From positions 1 to 64,000 of the forward strand of contig NZ_BILW01000009.1 in the NCBI RefSeq assembly GCF_004000765.1: a DNA stretch of 64,000 nt, given 5' to 3'. The notes below the pieces were generated by a model, which searched no databases, was not told the origin of the DNA, and saw only the letters and a program-made list of their open reading frames with translations. Origin of the DNA: Paenibacillus chondroitinus NBRC 15376. GTDB taxonomy: Bacteria; Bacillota; Bacilli; Paenibacillales; NBRC-103111. This document shows, piece by piece, positions 53,701-63,597 of the stretch (positions are counted from its first letter, which is position 1; every line of letters begins with the position of its first letter). The translations under genes were made by a program, and so were the position numbers.

Positions 53701-55371
53701 CGGCTCAGGGCTTATGAGATTGCGCTCCGGTCCGATCGTTGTGCCCTGCGCTGTGATGATCTCTTCGAAATTGGCATCAATCGGCGGATTCGTGACCTGC
53801 GCGAACAACTGTTTAAAATAGTTGTACAGCAGTTGCGGCCGGTCGGACAAGACGGCAAGCGGTGCATCCGTACCCATAGATCCGATAGGGTCTACGCCTG
53901 TTTTGGCCATAGGCTCTAGAATTTTTCGCAGCTGCTCAAATGTGTAACCAAAAGCTTGCTGGCGCTGCAAGACCGTGTCATGATCGGAGCCAAGCACGAT
54001 AGGCGCATCGTCCAAATCCTCCAATGAAACAAGATGCTCGTTCAGCCAGTCGCGATAAGGCAACTCGCCGGCAATGCCGCTTTTAATCTCTTCGTCGGCT
54101 ACAATGCGGCCTGCTACGGTATCAACAAGCAGCATGCGGCCCGGTCTGAGGCGATCTTTGTACAAAATCCGCTCAGGCTCAATGTCCAAGACGCCAACTT
54201 CCGAAGCCAAAACGATGAAATCATCCGTTGTGACATAGTAACGAGATGGACGCAAACCGTTTCGGTCAAGAATAGCGCCAATCTGACTGCCATCCGTGAA
54301 GGCAATCGCTGCCGGTCCATCCCATGGCTCCATGAGTGTGCTGTGGTATTCGTAGAACGCTTTCTTGGCGTCATCCATCGACTCATGCTTGGACCACGGC
54401 TCAGGCACCATCATCATCGCCGCATGCGGCAGCGAACGTCCTGAGAGCATAAGGAATTCGAGCGTATTATCAAACATTTGCGAATCCGAGCCGTCGGTAT
54501 CAATAATAGGAAGAATGCGTTTGAAGTCTTCGCCAAACAGTTCCGAATCGCACATCGCCTGACGCGCATACATCCAGTTCACATTTCCACGCAGCGTGTT
54601 GATCTCGCCGTTATGAATCAGATAGCGGTAGGGATGCGCACGCTCCCAGCTGGGAAATGTGTTTGTACTGAACCGGGAGTGAACGAGCGCAAGCGCGGTC
54701 TCTACCTTCTCATCCTGCAACTCCGTGTAATAAGCGTCGACCTGCTTAGGCGTCAACATCCCTTTATAAACGATTGTTCGGCTAGACAAGCTAGAATAGT
54801 AAAATTGCACATCCTGAAGCGACGATTTGATAGCGTTTTCAGAGAGTTTACGTATGACATAAAGCTTCCGTTCAAAATCCAGATTGCTCGCCACATCCGC
54901 ACTTTCTCCAATAAATACCTGGCGTACGAAAGGTTCTGCCGACTGTGCGGATTCTCCAAGTGAGCTGTTATCCGTAGGAACCGTTCGCCAACCTAAGAAT
55001 TGCTGACCTTCCTCGCTAACAATGCGCTCAATGATTTTCTCGCATGCTTGGCGCGCCTCCAGATCTTGAGGCAAATAGACCATACCTACACCATAGTGAC
55101 CTGCTGCAGGAAGCTTGATGTTTTCCTCTGCACAAGCAATTTGGAGATACGCGTCCGGAATCTGCATTAAAATTCCCGCTCCGTCGCCTGTGTTTTGCTC
55201 ACTGCCTTGACCACCGCGATGATCTAAATTGCAAAGTACACGAAGCGCTTGCTTGACGATTTCATGCGATTTGACACCCTTAATATTCGCTACAAAGCCA
55301 ATACCGCAGGCGTCACGCTCGAACTGAGGATCGTACAATCCTTGCTTGGGAGGTAACCCGTTTTTGGTCAT
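50779..55371 (-). CDS. gltB: glutamate synthase large subunit
   Basis: The 1530-residue alpha subunit of GOGAT (called gltA in B. subtilis). Cys22 in RDACGIGF is the amidotransferase nucleophile, exposed after removal of a 21-residue propeptide. The glutaminase domain runs to about 420, followed by the central and FMN synthase domains ([28 protein letters not shown]) with a 3Fe-4S cysteine motif ([15 protein letters not shown]). The C-terminal GXGXG beta helix is last. The ATG at 55371 is preferred to the upstream frame from 55488, since homologues begin here and AAAGG precedes it. Ammonium from the nitrate pathway would enter here after glutamine synthetase. Confidence 0.96.
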   Translation of the reverse strand: MTKNGLPPKQGLYDPQFERDACGIGFVANIKGVKSHEIVKQALRVLCNLDHRGGQGSEQNTGDGAGILMQIPDAYLQIACAEENIKLPAAGHYGVGMVYLPQDLEARQACEKIIERIVSEEGQQFLGWRTVPTDNSSLGESAQSAEPFVRQVFIGESADVASNLDFERKLYVIRKLSENAIKSSLQDVQFYYSSLSSRTIVYKGMLTPKQVDAYYTELQDEKVETALALVHSRFSTNTFPSWERAHPYRYLIHNGEINTLRGNVNWMYARQAMCDSELFGEDFKRILPIIDTDGSDSQMFDNTLEFLMLSGRSLPHAAMMMVPEPWSKHESMDDAKKAFYEYHSTLMEPWDGPAAIAFTDGSQIGAILDRNGLRPSRYYVTTDDFIVLASEVGVLDIEPERILYKDRLRPGRMLLVDTVAGRIVADEEIKSGIAGELPYRDWLNEHLVSLEDLDDAPIVLGSDHDTVLQRQQAFGYTFEQLRKILEPMAKTGVDPIGSMGTDAPLAVLSDRPQLLYNYFKQLFAQVTNPPIDANFEEIITAQGTTIGPERNLISPEPASCRQIRLKTPFLSNEELAKLRHIQRDGFKTVTLPTLFEAAQGTAGLESAMQALYAAADGAIQDGASLLILSDRGVDGQKAPIPALLATSGLHHHLIRQGTRTKVSLLVESGEPREVHHFALLLGYGAGAINPYLALETLDDMIRRNQLVGIDHDKATYNYIKAVTKGVVKVLAKMGISTIQSYRGAQIFEAIGLSQELVDAYFTWTYTPVSGVGIDVVAKEAVLRHQRAFSEQEGRDKVLDTGGDLQWRRDGEDHLYTPETVHALQSAVRTNNYAQYKNFAKLIKREDEKYMALRGLLTFKAGRGPIPIEEVEPIESIFKRFKTGAMSYGSISKEAHETIAIAMNRIGGKSNTGEGGEHPERFTPDANGDLRRSAIKQVASGRFGVTSHYLVNADEIQIKMAQGAKPGEGGQLPGTKVYPWVAEVRGVTPGVGLISPPPHHDIYSIEDLAELIHDLKNANPRARISVKLVSEVGVGTIAAGVAKGKADVVLISGYDGGTGASPQTSIRHAGLPWELGLAETHQTLVLNDLRSRITVETDGKLMTGRDVVVAALLGAEEFGFATTPLITIGCVMMRVCHLDTCPVGVATQNPELRKKFAGDPQHVVNFMTFIAQDVRELMAELGFRTIEEMVGRTDVLESKQAVAHWKAKGVDLSALLHQPDVGEHVGRFCQMPQDHRLDRSLDVTKLLEICEPAIERKEHVHASMDIANTNRVVGTIVGSEVTRRHGVEGLPHDTIRLHFNGSAGQSFGAFVPKGITLSLEGDANDYVGKGLSGGKLVIFPPSQSPFVPEENVIIGNTAFYGATDGDAYIRGIAGERFCVRNSGVRAVVEGVGDHGCEYMTGGRVVVLGSTGRNFAAGMSGGIAYVLDEKGDFADKVNKEMIHLEQVEEAFEMNELRTMIQHHATFTDSSVAHRVIQHWDEYVWKFVKVIPKDYKRMFDAIEKVKRSGLGQQEAIMVAFEANMRDVSRVGGN

Positions 55372-55457
55372 GTTGTGCAACCTTTCTTTTCTGGTTTTTG
55401 GACACACTTTGTCCAATGTACGCTTTAAAGTATTAAATTGTCGAAACATGGTGACGT

Positions 55458-55501
55458 CTATTTCGCCCGAATATATTGAATAGTACAAATTGGCGAAATA
55501 G
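55458..55501. promoter_or_regulatory. inverted repeat in gltB leader
   Basis: Perfect 10-base arms CTATTTCGCC (55458-55467) and GGCGAAATAG (55492-55501) are separated by 24 bases. They lie in the transcribed leader between the promoter and gltB. They could form an RNA hairpin or bind a regulator at two half sites. Confidence 0.6.
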
Positions 55502-55520
55502 TCTCAATATTTTTTATATT

Positions 55521-55549
55521 ATATTAACACCAGAAATAGTATAGTTCAA
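55521..55549 (-). promoter_or_regulatory. gltB-gltD promoter
   Basis: On the minus strand TTGAAC (55544-55549) and TAATAT (55521-55526) are 17 bases apart, giving a leader of about 140 bases. No exact GlnR/TnrA box was found near it. The rest of 55372-55828 is AT-rich, with a likely TATGAT -10 element for the divergent HD gene near 55762. Confidence 0.65.
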
Positions 55550-55828
55550 TCTAAATGTAAAGGTTTTCATTTTAATATTTTTATAAGATAGTCCTAAAAA
55601 AAGGAAACGACAACCAAGTATGCCTTTCGCTTCTTTTTTCATTGGACGAAATCCAACACTGCCACTGCCTAACCCCGTATGAACGAGGCATTCGCAGTTT
55701 GTCGTGCATGTTTTACGCTGCCTTTTCATACGCTCATGATAGCGAACTTTCTATGTTTCATGCTATGATAGCTAATGCGCTGAAATGAAATATACATCCA
55801 GATTCCACAGCCTAGGAGGAACGCTGCT

Positions 55829-56806
55829 TTGAGTCTACAGCATACTTTTTCGACTGGGATGATTTGGGAGCCCCTTTATAAGTGGCATATACCAGCCCAT
55901 CCGGTTGAAGTCCAGCTTTTCCGATCGCAGCCGGTACGCCGTTTGAAGTTTTTGCATCACTTCGGAGCTTCCGCGCTTTTTTCGCCAATGACCCATTCAC
56001 GGTTCGAGCACACCGTTGGTGTATGGTCCTTAATGGCCCATTTTTGCCCGGACGAGCCCTTGCTTCGCATAGCTGCACTTTTGCATGACATCGGCCATTT
56101 GCCCTTTTCGCATGCGGTGGAACGAACACTCGGTTATGACCACCATCAACATACAGAGCGATTGATCCTGAACGGAACCGTTGCCGACATCCTGACTGAA
56201 CATGGCATCTCTCCAGCAGCGATTGTATCCATTTTGAATCAGGACAGCCCTTTGACGAACAAAACTTCCTTGATGGGCCTCGATCATCTGGACAGCTTTT
56301 TGCGGGATACGCATTATGCCGGGCAGCAGCTCATGCCTCCTTCCGATCTCGTCCGTAAGCTGCGCCTTTGCGGCAATTATATAGAAACTGATGAAGAAAC
56401 GGCGGCTGCAATAATTCATGCGGTCGTGGAGGACCACCGTATTTTCCTTAGCCCTTCCTTCCTCGCCATGGATGCGCTGCTTGCCAAAGCGGTAGCTCAT
56501 CACTGCGAAACGAACCCGGGTATGAAAGATAGGCTTCCATCCCTTTTGGATCATGAGCTCATTCAAGAGCTGCTGCAAAGTGCAAACCCGGTGGCTAAGG
56601 ACACGATGCATGTTTTAATGTACGAACCCCATCGCATTCAGATTACGGAAGAGCCTGTGAAAGGTAGTATTGAAGTCAATATTCGTAAAATATACAAGAA
56701 ACAGCCGCTCATCGGCGACAAGCCCGCTTCGGAAACAAGCTTCCAGGCTGCCGTGAAATTAGAAGAGCTTCAATCTCTTTCAGCTACTTATTTTTTTAAC
56801 ATATAG
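55829..56806 (+). CDS. HD-domain phosphohydrolase
   Basis: The 325-residue protein has an HD domain with metal ligands His61 (RFEHTVGV), His86-Asp87 (LLHDIGH) and a later Asp in GLDHLD. This pattern fits dGTPase/SAMHD1-like hydrolases. It starts with TTG at 55829 after AGGAGG. It is followed by thymidine kinase 46 bases later, which hints at nucleotide metabolism. The substrate is not proven. Confidence 0.9.
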   Translation: MSLQHTFSTGMIWEPLYKWHIPAHPVEVQLFRSQPVRRLKFLHHFGASALFSPMTHSRFEHTVGVWSLMAHFCPDEPLLRIAALLHDIGHLPFSHAVERTLGYDHHQHTERLILNGTVADILTEHGISPAAIVSILNQDSPLTNKTSLMGLDHLDSFLRDTHYAGQQLMPPSDLVRKLRLCGNYIETDEETAAAIIHAVVEDHRIFLSPSFLAMDALLAKAVAHHCETNPGMKDRLPSLLDHELIQELLQSANPVAKDTMHVLMYEPHRIQITEEPVKGSIEVNIRKIYKKQPLIGDKPASETSFQAAVKLEELQSLSATYFFNI

Positions 56807-56852
56807 TCATACATCCATTCGATCCTAGATCTTCAGAGGGGACTGGCCCAGC

Positions 56853-57431
56853 TTGGCAAAATTATATTTCCGTTATGGTACGATGAACAGCGGCAAATCC
56901 ATTGAAGTACTGCGCGTTGCGCATAATTATGAAGAACAAGGTAAAAAAGCGCTCCTCCTGACATCCGTCGTTGATGACCGTTTTGGCGTTGGCAAGGTCG
57001 TATCCCGAATCGGCATGCAAAAAAATGCCATTGTGGTAGACGACACTTTGGATATGGTTGAACTGGCGCAAGTAGAGTCTCCAAACTGTATTCTTGTGGA
57101 CGAGGCGCAGTTTTTAACCAAAGGGCAGGTCGCGCAATTGATCACGATTGTTGATGATTTGAACATTCCTGTTATCGCCTATGGCTTGCGGGCGGACTTC
57201 ATGGGTCAACTCTTTGAAGGAAGCATGGCACTGATTGCAGCGGCGGATACGATTGAGGAAATTAAAACGGTCTGCTGGTACTGCGACAAGAAAGCCATCA
57301 TGAACATGCGCTGCAAAGATGGGGAGCCAATCTTCCATGGTGAGCAGATTCAAATCGGCGGCAATGAGAGTTATGTTCCCGTCTGCCGCAAATGCTACGC
57401 ATCCAAGCTGAAAGCAACGCTTAACGGTTAA
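56853..57431 (+). CDS. tdk: thymidine kinase
   Basis: The 192-residue type II thymidine kinase salvages thymidine to dTMP. It has the P-loop GTMNSGKS (residues 9-16), the Walker B-like ILVDEAQF, the lid with a zinc site (CWYCDK and CRKCY) and a thymidine-binding GNESYVPVCR loop. The start is TTG at 56853, about 10 bases after AGAGGGG. Its size and motifs are normal for the family. Confidence 0.95.
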   Translation: MAKLYFRYGTMNSGKSIEVLRVAHNYEEQGKKALLLTSVVDDRFGVGKVVSRIGMQKNAIVVDDTLDMVELAQVESPNCILVDEAQFLTKGQVAQLITIVDDLNIPVIAYGLRADFMGQLFEGSMALIAAADTIEEIKTVCWYCDKKAIMNMRCKDGEPIFHGEQIQIGGNESYVPVCRKCYASKLKATLNG

Positions 57432-57507
57432 CTTGCAGGGATTTCCCCGCAAATTACGTCTAATCTACGAATAAGATTGATATGGTTGTCAAAGAAAGGT
57501 GAGTTCC

Positions 57508-58689
57508 TTGCGAAAAAAACGGATTTTGCTCTTATCTGAGGGCTTCGGGAAAGGTCATACACAAGCTGCACACGCACTTTCCGTTGAGCTGAGACAAAAC
57601 TCATCGGAAATTATTACACGCGTTCTTGAGCTCGGCGCATTTTTGCACCCTACCCTTGCACCTTGGATCTTCTCGGCATACCGCCGCACGGTTACTTCAC
57701 AACCCAAACTCTATGGTATGCTTTACCGCAATCAATATGAAAAGTCATTAGGCCGCTTTGCAGGACTCTTCCTGCACCGGATGTTTTATTCCCAAACCAA
57801 AGCGATTATCAAACAGCTCAAGCCGGATATTATCGTGTGTACGCACCCCTTTCCAAGCGCGATCGTTTCACGTTTGAAACGGGCCGGGCTTACGGTGCCT
57901 CTGTTCACCGTGATCACCGATTACGATGTGCACGGCGCTTGGATTGATTCTGCGGTAGACAAGTACCTGGTATCGACGCCGAAGGTGCAAGAGCGTCTCA
58001 TCGCCCGCGGCGTACCGGAGACGAACATCGAAGTTACGGGCATCCCTGTCCATCCTGACTTCCATCTAGAGCATAGCAAAGTGCAGACCCGCAAGCAGTT
58101 CGGGCTTAACGCTATGCCTACGGTGATGGTGATGGGCGGCGGTTGGGGTGTGTTTAAGAAGGAAGAAAAAGAAGAGTTGTTAACGTATTTAGCCAGTTGG
58201 AGCAAGGAGATACAGCTTCTCATCTGTCTCGGGACGAACGAGAAAGCGCGCCAGCAGCTGTTAGAGGAAGAGATTTTCCGGCAGCCCAATATCCATCTGA
58301 TCGGGTACACCAATGAGATTAATAAACTAATGGACATTTCGGATCTATTGATCACCAAACCTGGTGGGATGACCTGTACCGAAGCTATGGCCAAAGGCAT
58401 TCCGATGCTGTTCTACAGCCCTATTCCAGGACAGGAAGAAATGAATTGCCAATATTTTCAGGATCAGGGTTACGGTCAAATGATTACATCGCTCGAAATG
58501 GTCGATCACTGGTTCAAGCTGTTGCTGGAGCAGTATCCCGAGCTTTCGAAACGCCGCATCACGATCCGCAAGCATCAGAAATTCGGCGCCCAGGATTGCT
58601 CCAGAGCGATCATTCAGTATTTAAAGTTATCCGATCAACGCCCCTATCGGCAGGCATCAACAACAACACCGCTCATACAATGGTATTAA
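57508..58689 (+). CDS. UgtP/MGDG-synthase-like glycosyltransferase
   Basis: The 393-residue GT-B enzyme has the MGDG-synthase N-terminal domain (LLLSEGFGKGHTQAA) and the GT28 C-terminal domain with the donor-binding stretch LITKPGGMTCTEAMAKG. Relatives add sugar to diacylglycerol or act in cell-wall lipid synthesis. The TTG at 57508 is favoured over the GTG at 57499 by the position of AAAGGTGA. It is followed by a membrane protein and a polysaccharide deacetylase, suggesting an envelope cluster. Confidence 0.88.
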   Translation: MRKKRILLLSEGFGKGHTQAAHALSVELRQNSSEIITRVLELGAFLHPTLAPWIFSAYRRTVTSQPKLYGMLYRNQYEKSLGRFAGLFLHRMFYSQTKAIIKQLKPDIIVCTHPFPSAIVSRLKRAGLTVPLFTVITDYDVHGAWIDSAVDKYLVSTPKVQERLIARGVPETNIEVTGIPVHPDFHLEHSKVQTRKQFGLNAMPTVMVMGGGWGVFKKEEKEELLTYLASWSKEIQLLICLGTNEKARQQLLEEEIFRQPNIHLIGYTNEINKLMDISDLLITKPGGMTCTEAMAKGIPMLFYSPIPGQEEMNCQYFQDQGYGQMITSLEMVDHWFKLLLEQYPELSKRRITIRKHQKFGAQDCSRAIIQYLKLSDQRPYRQASTTTPLIQWY

Positions 58690-58713
58690 CCATGTATAGG
58701 GCGGTGATTTTTT

Positions 58714-59220
58714 TTGGACCCCTTGAAACGATTCGGCAAGCAGGCTATCTTTGTTTATTTGCTCGCATGGTTCATCGGCAGTCTCTGGATGATGGCCGTA
58801 CTCGGCAGCGGGTCCGTTCATGGGAAGCTGTTAGGCATTGACGTAAGCCTGTATCATGAATATGCCTGTTTTGGCTTTGCCGGCGCATTGGGTGGAGCCT
58901 TATACGGCCTTAGGATGTTCCACGAACATTATCACGACCTGACTTCACAGTGGATGTACTGGTACTTCATGCGGCCTATCCTCTGTTTCGGTTGTGCGAT
59001 CATCACCATCGTCCTGTTCGAGAGCGGCATCATGCTGCTGCAGGTCGACGATTCCATGTCCGCACGCATTTCTATCGCTTTTTTGACCGGTTACGGATAT
59101 GGTAAATTTATGGAAAAAATAAAGGCGCTTACGACGACCTTTTTCAATGGGAATGGACCGACAGGCGGGAACGGAAACGGCAATGGCAATGGAAACGGAA
59201 ATGAACCACCAAAATCTTGA
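58714..59220 (+). CDS. membrane protein with Gly-Asn repeat tail, unknown
   Basis: This 168-residue protein has four hydrophobic segments and a cytoplasmic-like tail ending in a run of alternating Gly and Asn with a final EPPKS. I do not recognise a family. It starts with TTG at 58714 after GGTGAT and overlaps no gene. It lies 24 bases after the glycosyltransferase and just before the deacetylase, so it may share their transcript. The tail is encoded by GGNAAY tandem codons, which could expand or contract. Confidence 0.65.
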   Translation: MDPLKRFGKQAIFVYLLAWFIGSLWMMAVLGSGSVHGKLLGIDVSLYHEYACFGFAGALGGALYGLRMFHEHYHDLTSQWMYWYFMRPILCFGCAIITIVLFESGIMLLQVDDSMSARISIAFLTGYGYGKFMEKIKALTTTFFNGNGPTGGNGNGNGNGNGNEPPKS

Positions 59221-59276
59221 ATTCCTTTCAGGAGAATTGGAAACGCTACTTGTACCAAATCAACGAAGGAGACATC

Positions 59277-60005
59277 ATGAGAATCATTGCAGCTTTGTGT
59301 ATTTGCTTGTTTTTGATGCAGCCATTAGCAGCCAGCGCCGCCCCTAAAAAAGACCGCAGCTACTATGAAAACCGTGGAGAAATTGTCTGGGAAGTGAATA
59401 CGGATGAGAAGGTAATTGCCCTTACTTTCGATGACGGTCCGCATCCCAAGTATACGGCGCAAGTTCTGGAACTGCTTAAGCAGTATGACGCGAAGGCAAC
59501 CTTTTTCGTTGTCGGCAACAAAATTCAGCTTTATCCCGATGTGCTGGAACAAACAGCTCGAGAAGGTCATGAGATTGCTAATCATACATACAGCCATGCC
59601 TACATCGGGCGGAACACCAATATCAAGAAAGAACTGAATACGACGGAGGATCTGATTGTTGGAAAAACAGGGCAGCGATCACAATTGTTTCGTCCGCCTG
59701 GGGGCTTCTACAACGAACGTCTTGTGTCCGTTGTCAAAGATGAGGGCTACAAAATGATCATGTGGAGCTGGCAATTGGATACAAAGGATTGGGATACACC
59801 GGGGGTTAATCGCATTGTGAACACGGTGCTGAAAAATGCGAAAAATGGGAACATCGTTCTTTTTCATGACTATATTGAAGGCCCGACGCAAACCATCGCC
59901 GCCTTGAAGATTATTTTGCCCGAATTAAAAAACAGGGGATACAAGTTAATCACCGTCTCGGAGCTTCTGGGCTATAACAAGGCCATCCCCGCGAAAATTC
60001 ATTAA
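59277..60005 (+). CDS. polysaccharide deacetylase (NodB-type)
   Basis: The 242-residue exported enzyme has a signal peptide (cut near residue 22) and the NodB domain: TFDDGP with Asp52/Asp53, the zinc motif HTYSH (His103, His107), RPPGG, and DTKDWDTPG. It would remove acetyl groups from peptidoglycan or another glycan. PdaA/PdaB-type enzymes work in spore cortex formation, but the exact subfamily is uncertain. AAGGAG precedes the ATG at 59277. Its stop codon overlaps the stop of the convergent NlpC/P60 gene. Confidence 0.92.
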   Translation: MRIIAALCICLFLMQPLAASAAPKKDRSYYENRGEIVWEVNTDEKVIALTFDDGPHPKYTAQVLELLKQYDAKATFFVVGNKIQLYPDVLEQTAREGHEIANHTYSHAYIGRNTNIKKELNTTEDLIVGKTGQRSQLFRPPGGFYNERLVSVVKDEGYKMIMWSWQLDTKDWDTPGVNRIVNTVLKNAKNGNIVLFHDYIEGPTQTIAALKIILPELKNRGYKLITVSELLGYNKAIPAKIH

Positions 60006-60991
60006 GACAGCACACGCTTGGCCTTAACAAAGCGCTCTTTCCAAACGGCATCCAGCTCCGAGATCGTTACGCCGATGCCGGAGCGGAAGGTATGCAGGAT
60101 AAGTCCATTGCCCATATAGACCGCCACATGGCCGATTTGTTCGGTACCTTCTTTGTTTTTTCGTTTGGGCGTCGTGAAAAACACGAGATCGCCCTCGCGC
60201 AATTCGTTCATGGACACCTCGGTCCCTCGTTCACTTTGCTGACCTGTATCACGAGGCAAGCTTACCTCTTGGGTCGCAAACAGATATTGGAGAAAGGAAG
60301 AACAGTCGAATGCATCGGTTTGACCTCCCTTCGCTCCGAGTACGTAAGGGGTACCAAGAAAGCTCATTCCTTTGATAATGAGAAGGTCGGCTTTACGTTT
60401 CCACATTTCATCCTTGCTATCGGAAGCCGCCTTTTGTTCGTATTGTTCTTTGATTTTCACAATTTCGGCGGAGGCGAGATTCACCTTCTTCACACCTGGA
60501 ACGGGGTCATCTCCTTCTCGAATTGGTTCGATCGCAGGCTTTATAGAAGGCGTCGCAGCAATGACCACAGTTGGTGTCGGGCTTGCCTGCGGTGCCAGAT
60601 TTTCTTGCGATTCTATCGTTATAGCTGGTGCCGCTGCAGTGGGAGTTTCTGCTTCACCAGGCTGGGTCGCAGGTGGCGATAAGCTTGGGGCTGCTGCTTT
60701 TGGCGTCGCTGAAGGTTTCGCTATTGGCTTCGTTGTCCGAGCCGGGGATGACGTGGAAGGCGCTGCCTCTATGGTACTTTTTATTATAGGTGTTGCCGAG
60801 GGGGTTGGTTCCAGCGTCGCCGACTCGGCTGATTGTGCTGGTTGTGCCGGTTCCGTTGGTATGGTTTGATGATCGTTCGTATTCGTCAAAGCCGCATTCA
60901 GCGCCATGTTCTCCGGATTTTTCACCGTAAAACCAATCAATACGGCAAGTGCGATGACTAGCGTAGAAATCGTATATTTAGGGGCTAGCAT
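60002..60991 (-). CDS. NlpC/P60 cell-wall hydrolase with Pro/Ala/Thr-rich linker
   Basis: The 329-residue protein has an N-terminal membrane or signal helix, a long low-complexity region (about residues 40-160) rich in Pro, Ala, Thr and Ser, and a C-terminal NlpC/P60 domain. The catalytic triad is Cys230 (FDCSSFLQYL), His288 (IGHVAVYMG) and His300. It would cut peptidoglycan stem peptides. The ATG at 60991 follows AGGAGG; the longer frame is rejected. The linker probably spans the wall. Confidence 0.92.
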   Translation of the reverse strand: MLAPKYTISTLVIALAVLIGFTVKNPENMALNAALTNTNDHQTIPTEPAQPAQSAESATLEPTPSATPIIKSTIEAAPSTSSPARTTKPIAKPSATPKAAAPSLSPPATQPGEAETPTAAAPAITIESQENLAPQASPTPTVVIAATPSIKPAIEPIREGDDPVPGVKKVNLASAEIVKIKEQYEQKAASDSKDEMWKRKADLLIIKGMSFLGTPYVLGAKGGQTDAFDCSSFLQYLFATQEVSLPRDTGQQSERGTEVSMNELREGDLVFFTTPKRKNKEGTEQIGHVAVYMGNGLILHTFRSGIGVTISELDAVWKERFVKAKRVLS

Positions 60992-61094
60992 GTCTGACCT
61001 CCTGTGTATGTGCAGATATAGCAATTCTCTACATACCATTCTACCACCATCTCCGTGGTTAGGGGGTCGTACTGATTGGAATTTCATGGATGTG

Positions 61095-61136
61095 AAAAAG
61101 CCTTACCGTTAGCTATCAGCTTCCGGTAAGGCTTTT
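61095..61136 (-). terminator. terminator of BNR lipoprotein gene
   Basis: A 13-base stem (AAAAGCCTTACCG and complement) is followed on the minus strand by five T residues, directly downstream of the lipoprotein gene. Confidence 0.88.
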
Positions 61137-61138
61137 GG

Positions 61139-62350
61139 TTATTTCGGCGCATCGAAGGTGTGCGCCTTCTTCCAGTTCACACCACCTGTGCCGGTGGTGT
61201 ACATCACGCTTGGCTGCTCATGGTCATTCGTGATCAGCCAGCCTTGATTCGCATCTGCCATGCCCAGCAGAAGCTCGCCGTAGCCGGTGAACGTCTCTTT
61301 GCCGTTCACCCAGGTTTTGCCGCCGTCCTTCGTCCATCCGACGGAGTTCGGCTTGTCGCAGCTCGGGCATTGGCCGCCCATGAAGGCTACGTCGGGACTT
61401 ACGACGTAGAGCGGCCCGGGCTTCGAGCCCGTGTTCTTCGGCCCTGCGGTATCACCTGCAGGGATGCCGGGCGCCGGCCCGCCTCCAGCGGTGCTGTTCG
61501 CGAGCACCGTCTGCCAGGTCTTCCCGCCGTCCTTCGTGTGGAACAAGGAATACGAAGTTTGGGTCATCCCTGACTCGCCGATCAGCTCAATCCAAGCGTC
61601 GTTCGCTCCGGCGGAACGAATCACAGTGCCAGTGAGGCCGGCGGCACTTTTGCGGGACATCACGTTGTTCCAAGTTTTTCCCCCATCCTGGGTTCTCATC
61701 ACTTCCACTGTGTCTTTTCCTTGCTTGACGGCCCAACCATTACTGGCATCATGGAAATAAGCATCTCCTGTAATACCTTCAGGCACAGGCATATTCGTCC
61801 ATTTTACGCCGCCATCCACGGTGTGAGCATTGCCGCTGAACGCTTCCCCCTTCGATACAAAATGAAAGAATGCGGCGTTCGGCATTTGACCGACAGATGT
61901 CCAATGTTGGCCTCCATCCTTGGTGCTCAGCAAGCTGCCTCCCGTCCCGACACTCGCCCAAGCTTCTTTCCCATTCAAAGCAAACAATTGTTTGACTTCA
62001 CCTTTGCCCTCATATTGAATCTGCCACTTTGCGCCGCTGTCATCCGTATGAGCAATCCACCCGTTACCGCCAATCCAGCCGGATTTGGCATCCGCCAAGC
62101 GAACAGCCGTCACCCCCGTCATCGCTACTTTTGATGGTTTATCACTGGTTCCGGAGACGGGCGTGCCAGAGGGAGTTGTCGTTTGACCCGTTGGTTGTGC
62201 GGTCGGTGCTACCGTTGGTTGTGAACTTGCAGCCGCTGTCGACTGAGGTGCATCGGACACGCTCACAGTTCCGTTCGTCGTTCCGGACGACTCGCATCCG
62301 GCAAGCGTCATAACAGCTAAAGCCAATACAGGTACATATTTTTTTAACAT
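61139..62350 (-). CDS. BNR/Asp-box repeat lipoprotein
   Basis: The 403-residue lipoprotein has a signal peptide with lipobox LAGC, a Thr/Ser/Pro-rich linker and a beta-propeller built on repeated Asp-box motifs (TKDGGQHW, TQDGGKTW, TKDGGKTW). This is the pattern of YCF48/sialidase-type propellers. The catalytic residues of sialidases cannot be recognised, so a binding or scaffold role is more likely. The ATG at 62350 follows AAGGAG. A CPSC cysteine pair lies near the C-terminal third. Confidence 0.85.
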   Translation of the reverse strand: MLKKYVPVLALAVMTLAGCESSGTTNGTVSVSDAPQSTAAASSQPTVAPTAQPTGQTTTPSGTPVSGTSDKPSKVAMTGVTAVRLADAKSGWIGGNGWIAHTDDSGAKWQIQYEGKGEVKQLFALNGKEAWASVGTGGSLLSTKDGGQHWTSVGQMPNAAFFHFVSKGEAFSGNAHTVDGGVKWTNMPVPEGITGDAYFHDASNGWAVKQGKDTVEVMRTQDGGKTWNNVMSRKSAAGLTGTVIRSAGANDAWIELIGESGMTQTSYSLFHTKDGGKTWQTVLANSTAGGGPAPGIPAGDTAGPKNTGSKPGPLYVVSPDVAFMGGQCPSCDKPNSVGWTKDGGKTWVNGKETFTGYGELLLGMADANQGWLITNDHEQPSVMYTTGTGGVNWKKAHTFDAPK

Positions 62351-62595
62351 CCTACTCACTCCTTATAATTCTTGTACTGCGCCACTCTTCCCTATAGACG
62401 TAATTTCCCCTAGAAAAGTTGAGTACTTGGACCTGCTGCCTACACCCAAATATATACCCAAATTTAGTATGTCCCGCATCAGGCATTTCATTGGCTAATT
62501 CTTGCAAATGAATAAATTAGGCATGACTCTTCTGTTTTACGAATACAATCCAATCAAGGAGGGTGGACTTTTATTACGGAAAGGAAGAGGATCGG

Positions 62596-63597
62596 TTGAG
62601 ATTCATATGGGGTAAAAAAGAATTAACCTTCATGATCATTCCGGGCGCCAACCGCCGTACCGTAAGATTTAAGCTGCCGCACAGTAGCTTGTATATTGTG
62701 CCTAGCGTGATCCTGCTCGTGCTGATTGGTTTTTTTGTCACGATTTACTTTATGAATACCTACTCCCATCAAACGAAAGAAAACTTGCAGCGAACGTTCG
62801 ATGGACAAGAACGCCAACTAGTTAATCAAATTACACTTAAAGATAATGAACTTGAGCAGCTTCAAGCTAATTTGATTGACTTATCCCAGCAAGCAGATGA
62901 GTTTAAGAGCAAGCTCGAAGAAATTAAGAAACTGGATCATGTCATACAGTTAATGAGCGAATCAGAAGAACCAAACAGGACAAGCAAAAAGTTGTCCGCA
63001 TTAAGTGACTCCGCTGCCAACTCGGATGTTGGAGGCAACGAGGTCCCGGTCACTTCACAGGAAGTGACTCAGCTTGTGAGCAATACCAAACAGGGGCTCT
63101 CCTCCTTGGTCGGGGATATCAACGCACTGCTTGTTAATCTCAGCGAGTCGGAAGCGCGATTGAAGGAAGCCGATTATTTACGGAGCATCACGCCAACCCT
63201 CTGGCCCATCACCACGCATAGTCTTACTTCCGGCTTCGGCATCCGCAAAGACCCCTTCACAGGCAAGCCATCCATGCATACGGGCCTTGATCTTGACGGC
63301 GAGTTAGGCGATCCCGTTTATGCAACGGCTTCAGGCAAAGTGATCGAAGCCAGCTTCGACAATGAGTACGGCAACCGTATTATTGTCGATCATTCGCGTG
63401 GCATTCAAACCGGTTACATGCATCTGAATAAAATACTCGTGAAACGCGGAGAATCAGTAACTAAAGGTCAACTGATCGGCCTGCTTGGTTCCACAGGACG
63501 AAGCACGGGCTCTCATCTGCATTACGAGGTACAGAAAAACCGTGTCCCCATTGACCCCACCCCTTATTTAATAAGCAATAGAAAGGATGAACGCTAA
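62596..63597 (+). CDS. M23-family peptidase, bactofilin-associated (copy 2)
   Basis: This 333-residue paralogue of the peptidase at 40140 shows the same order: basic N terminus with a FMIIPGANRRTVRFKLPH motif, one membrane helix, coiled coil, linker and LytM domain. The zinc ligands lie in MHTGLD and HLHYE. The TTG at 62596 is preferred, as GGAAGAGG precedes it and it aligns with copy 1; the GTG at 62563 abuts its ribosome site. The stop overlaps the start of the next bactofilin by one base. Both copies end in NRKD and differ most in the linker. Confidence 0.9.
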   Translation: MRFIWGKKELTFMIIPGANRRTVRFKLPHSSLYIVPSVILLVLIGFFVTIYFMNTYSHQTKENLQRTFDGQERQLVNQITLKDNELEQLQANLIDLSQQADEFKSKLEEIKKLDHVIQLMSESEEPNRTSKKLSALSDSAANSDVGGNEVPVTSQEVTQLVSNTKQGLSSLVGDINALLVNLSESEARLKEADYLRSITPTLWPITTHSLTSGFGIRKDPFTGKPSMHTGLDLDGELGDPVYATASGKVIEASFDNEYGNRIIVDHSRGIQTGYMHLNKILVKRGESVTKGQLIGLLGSTGRSTGSHLHYEVQKNRVPIDPTPYLISNRKDER

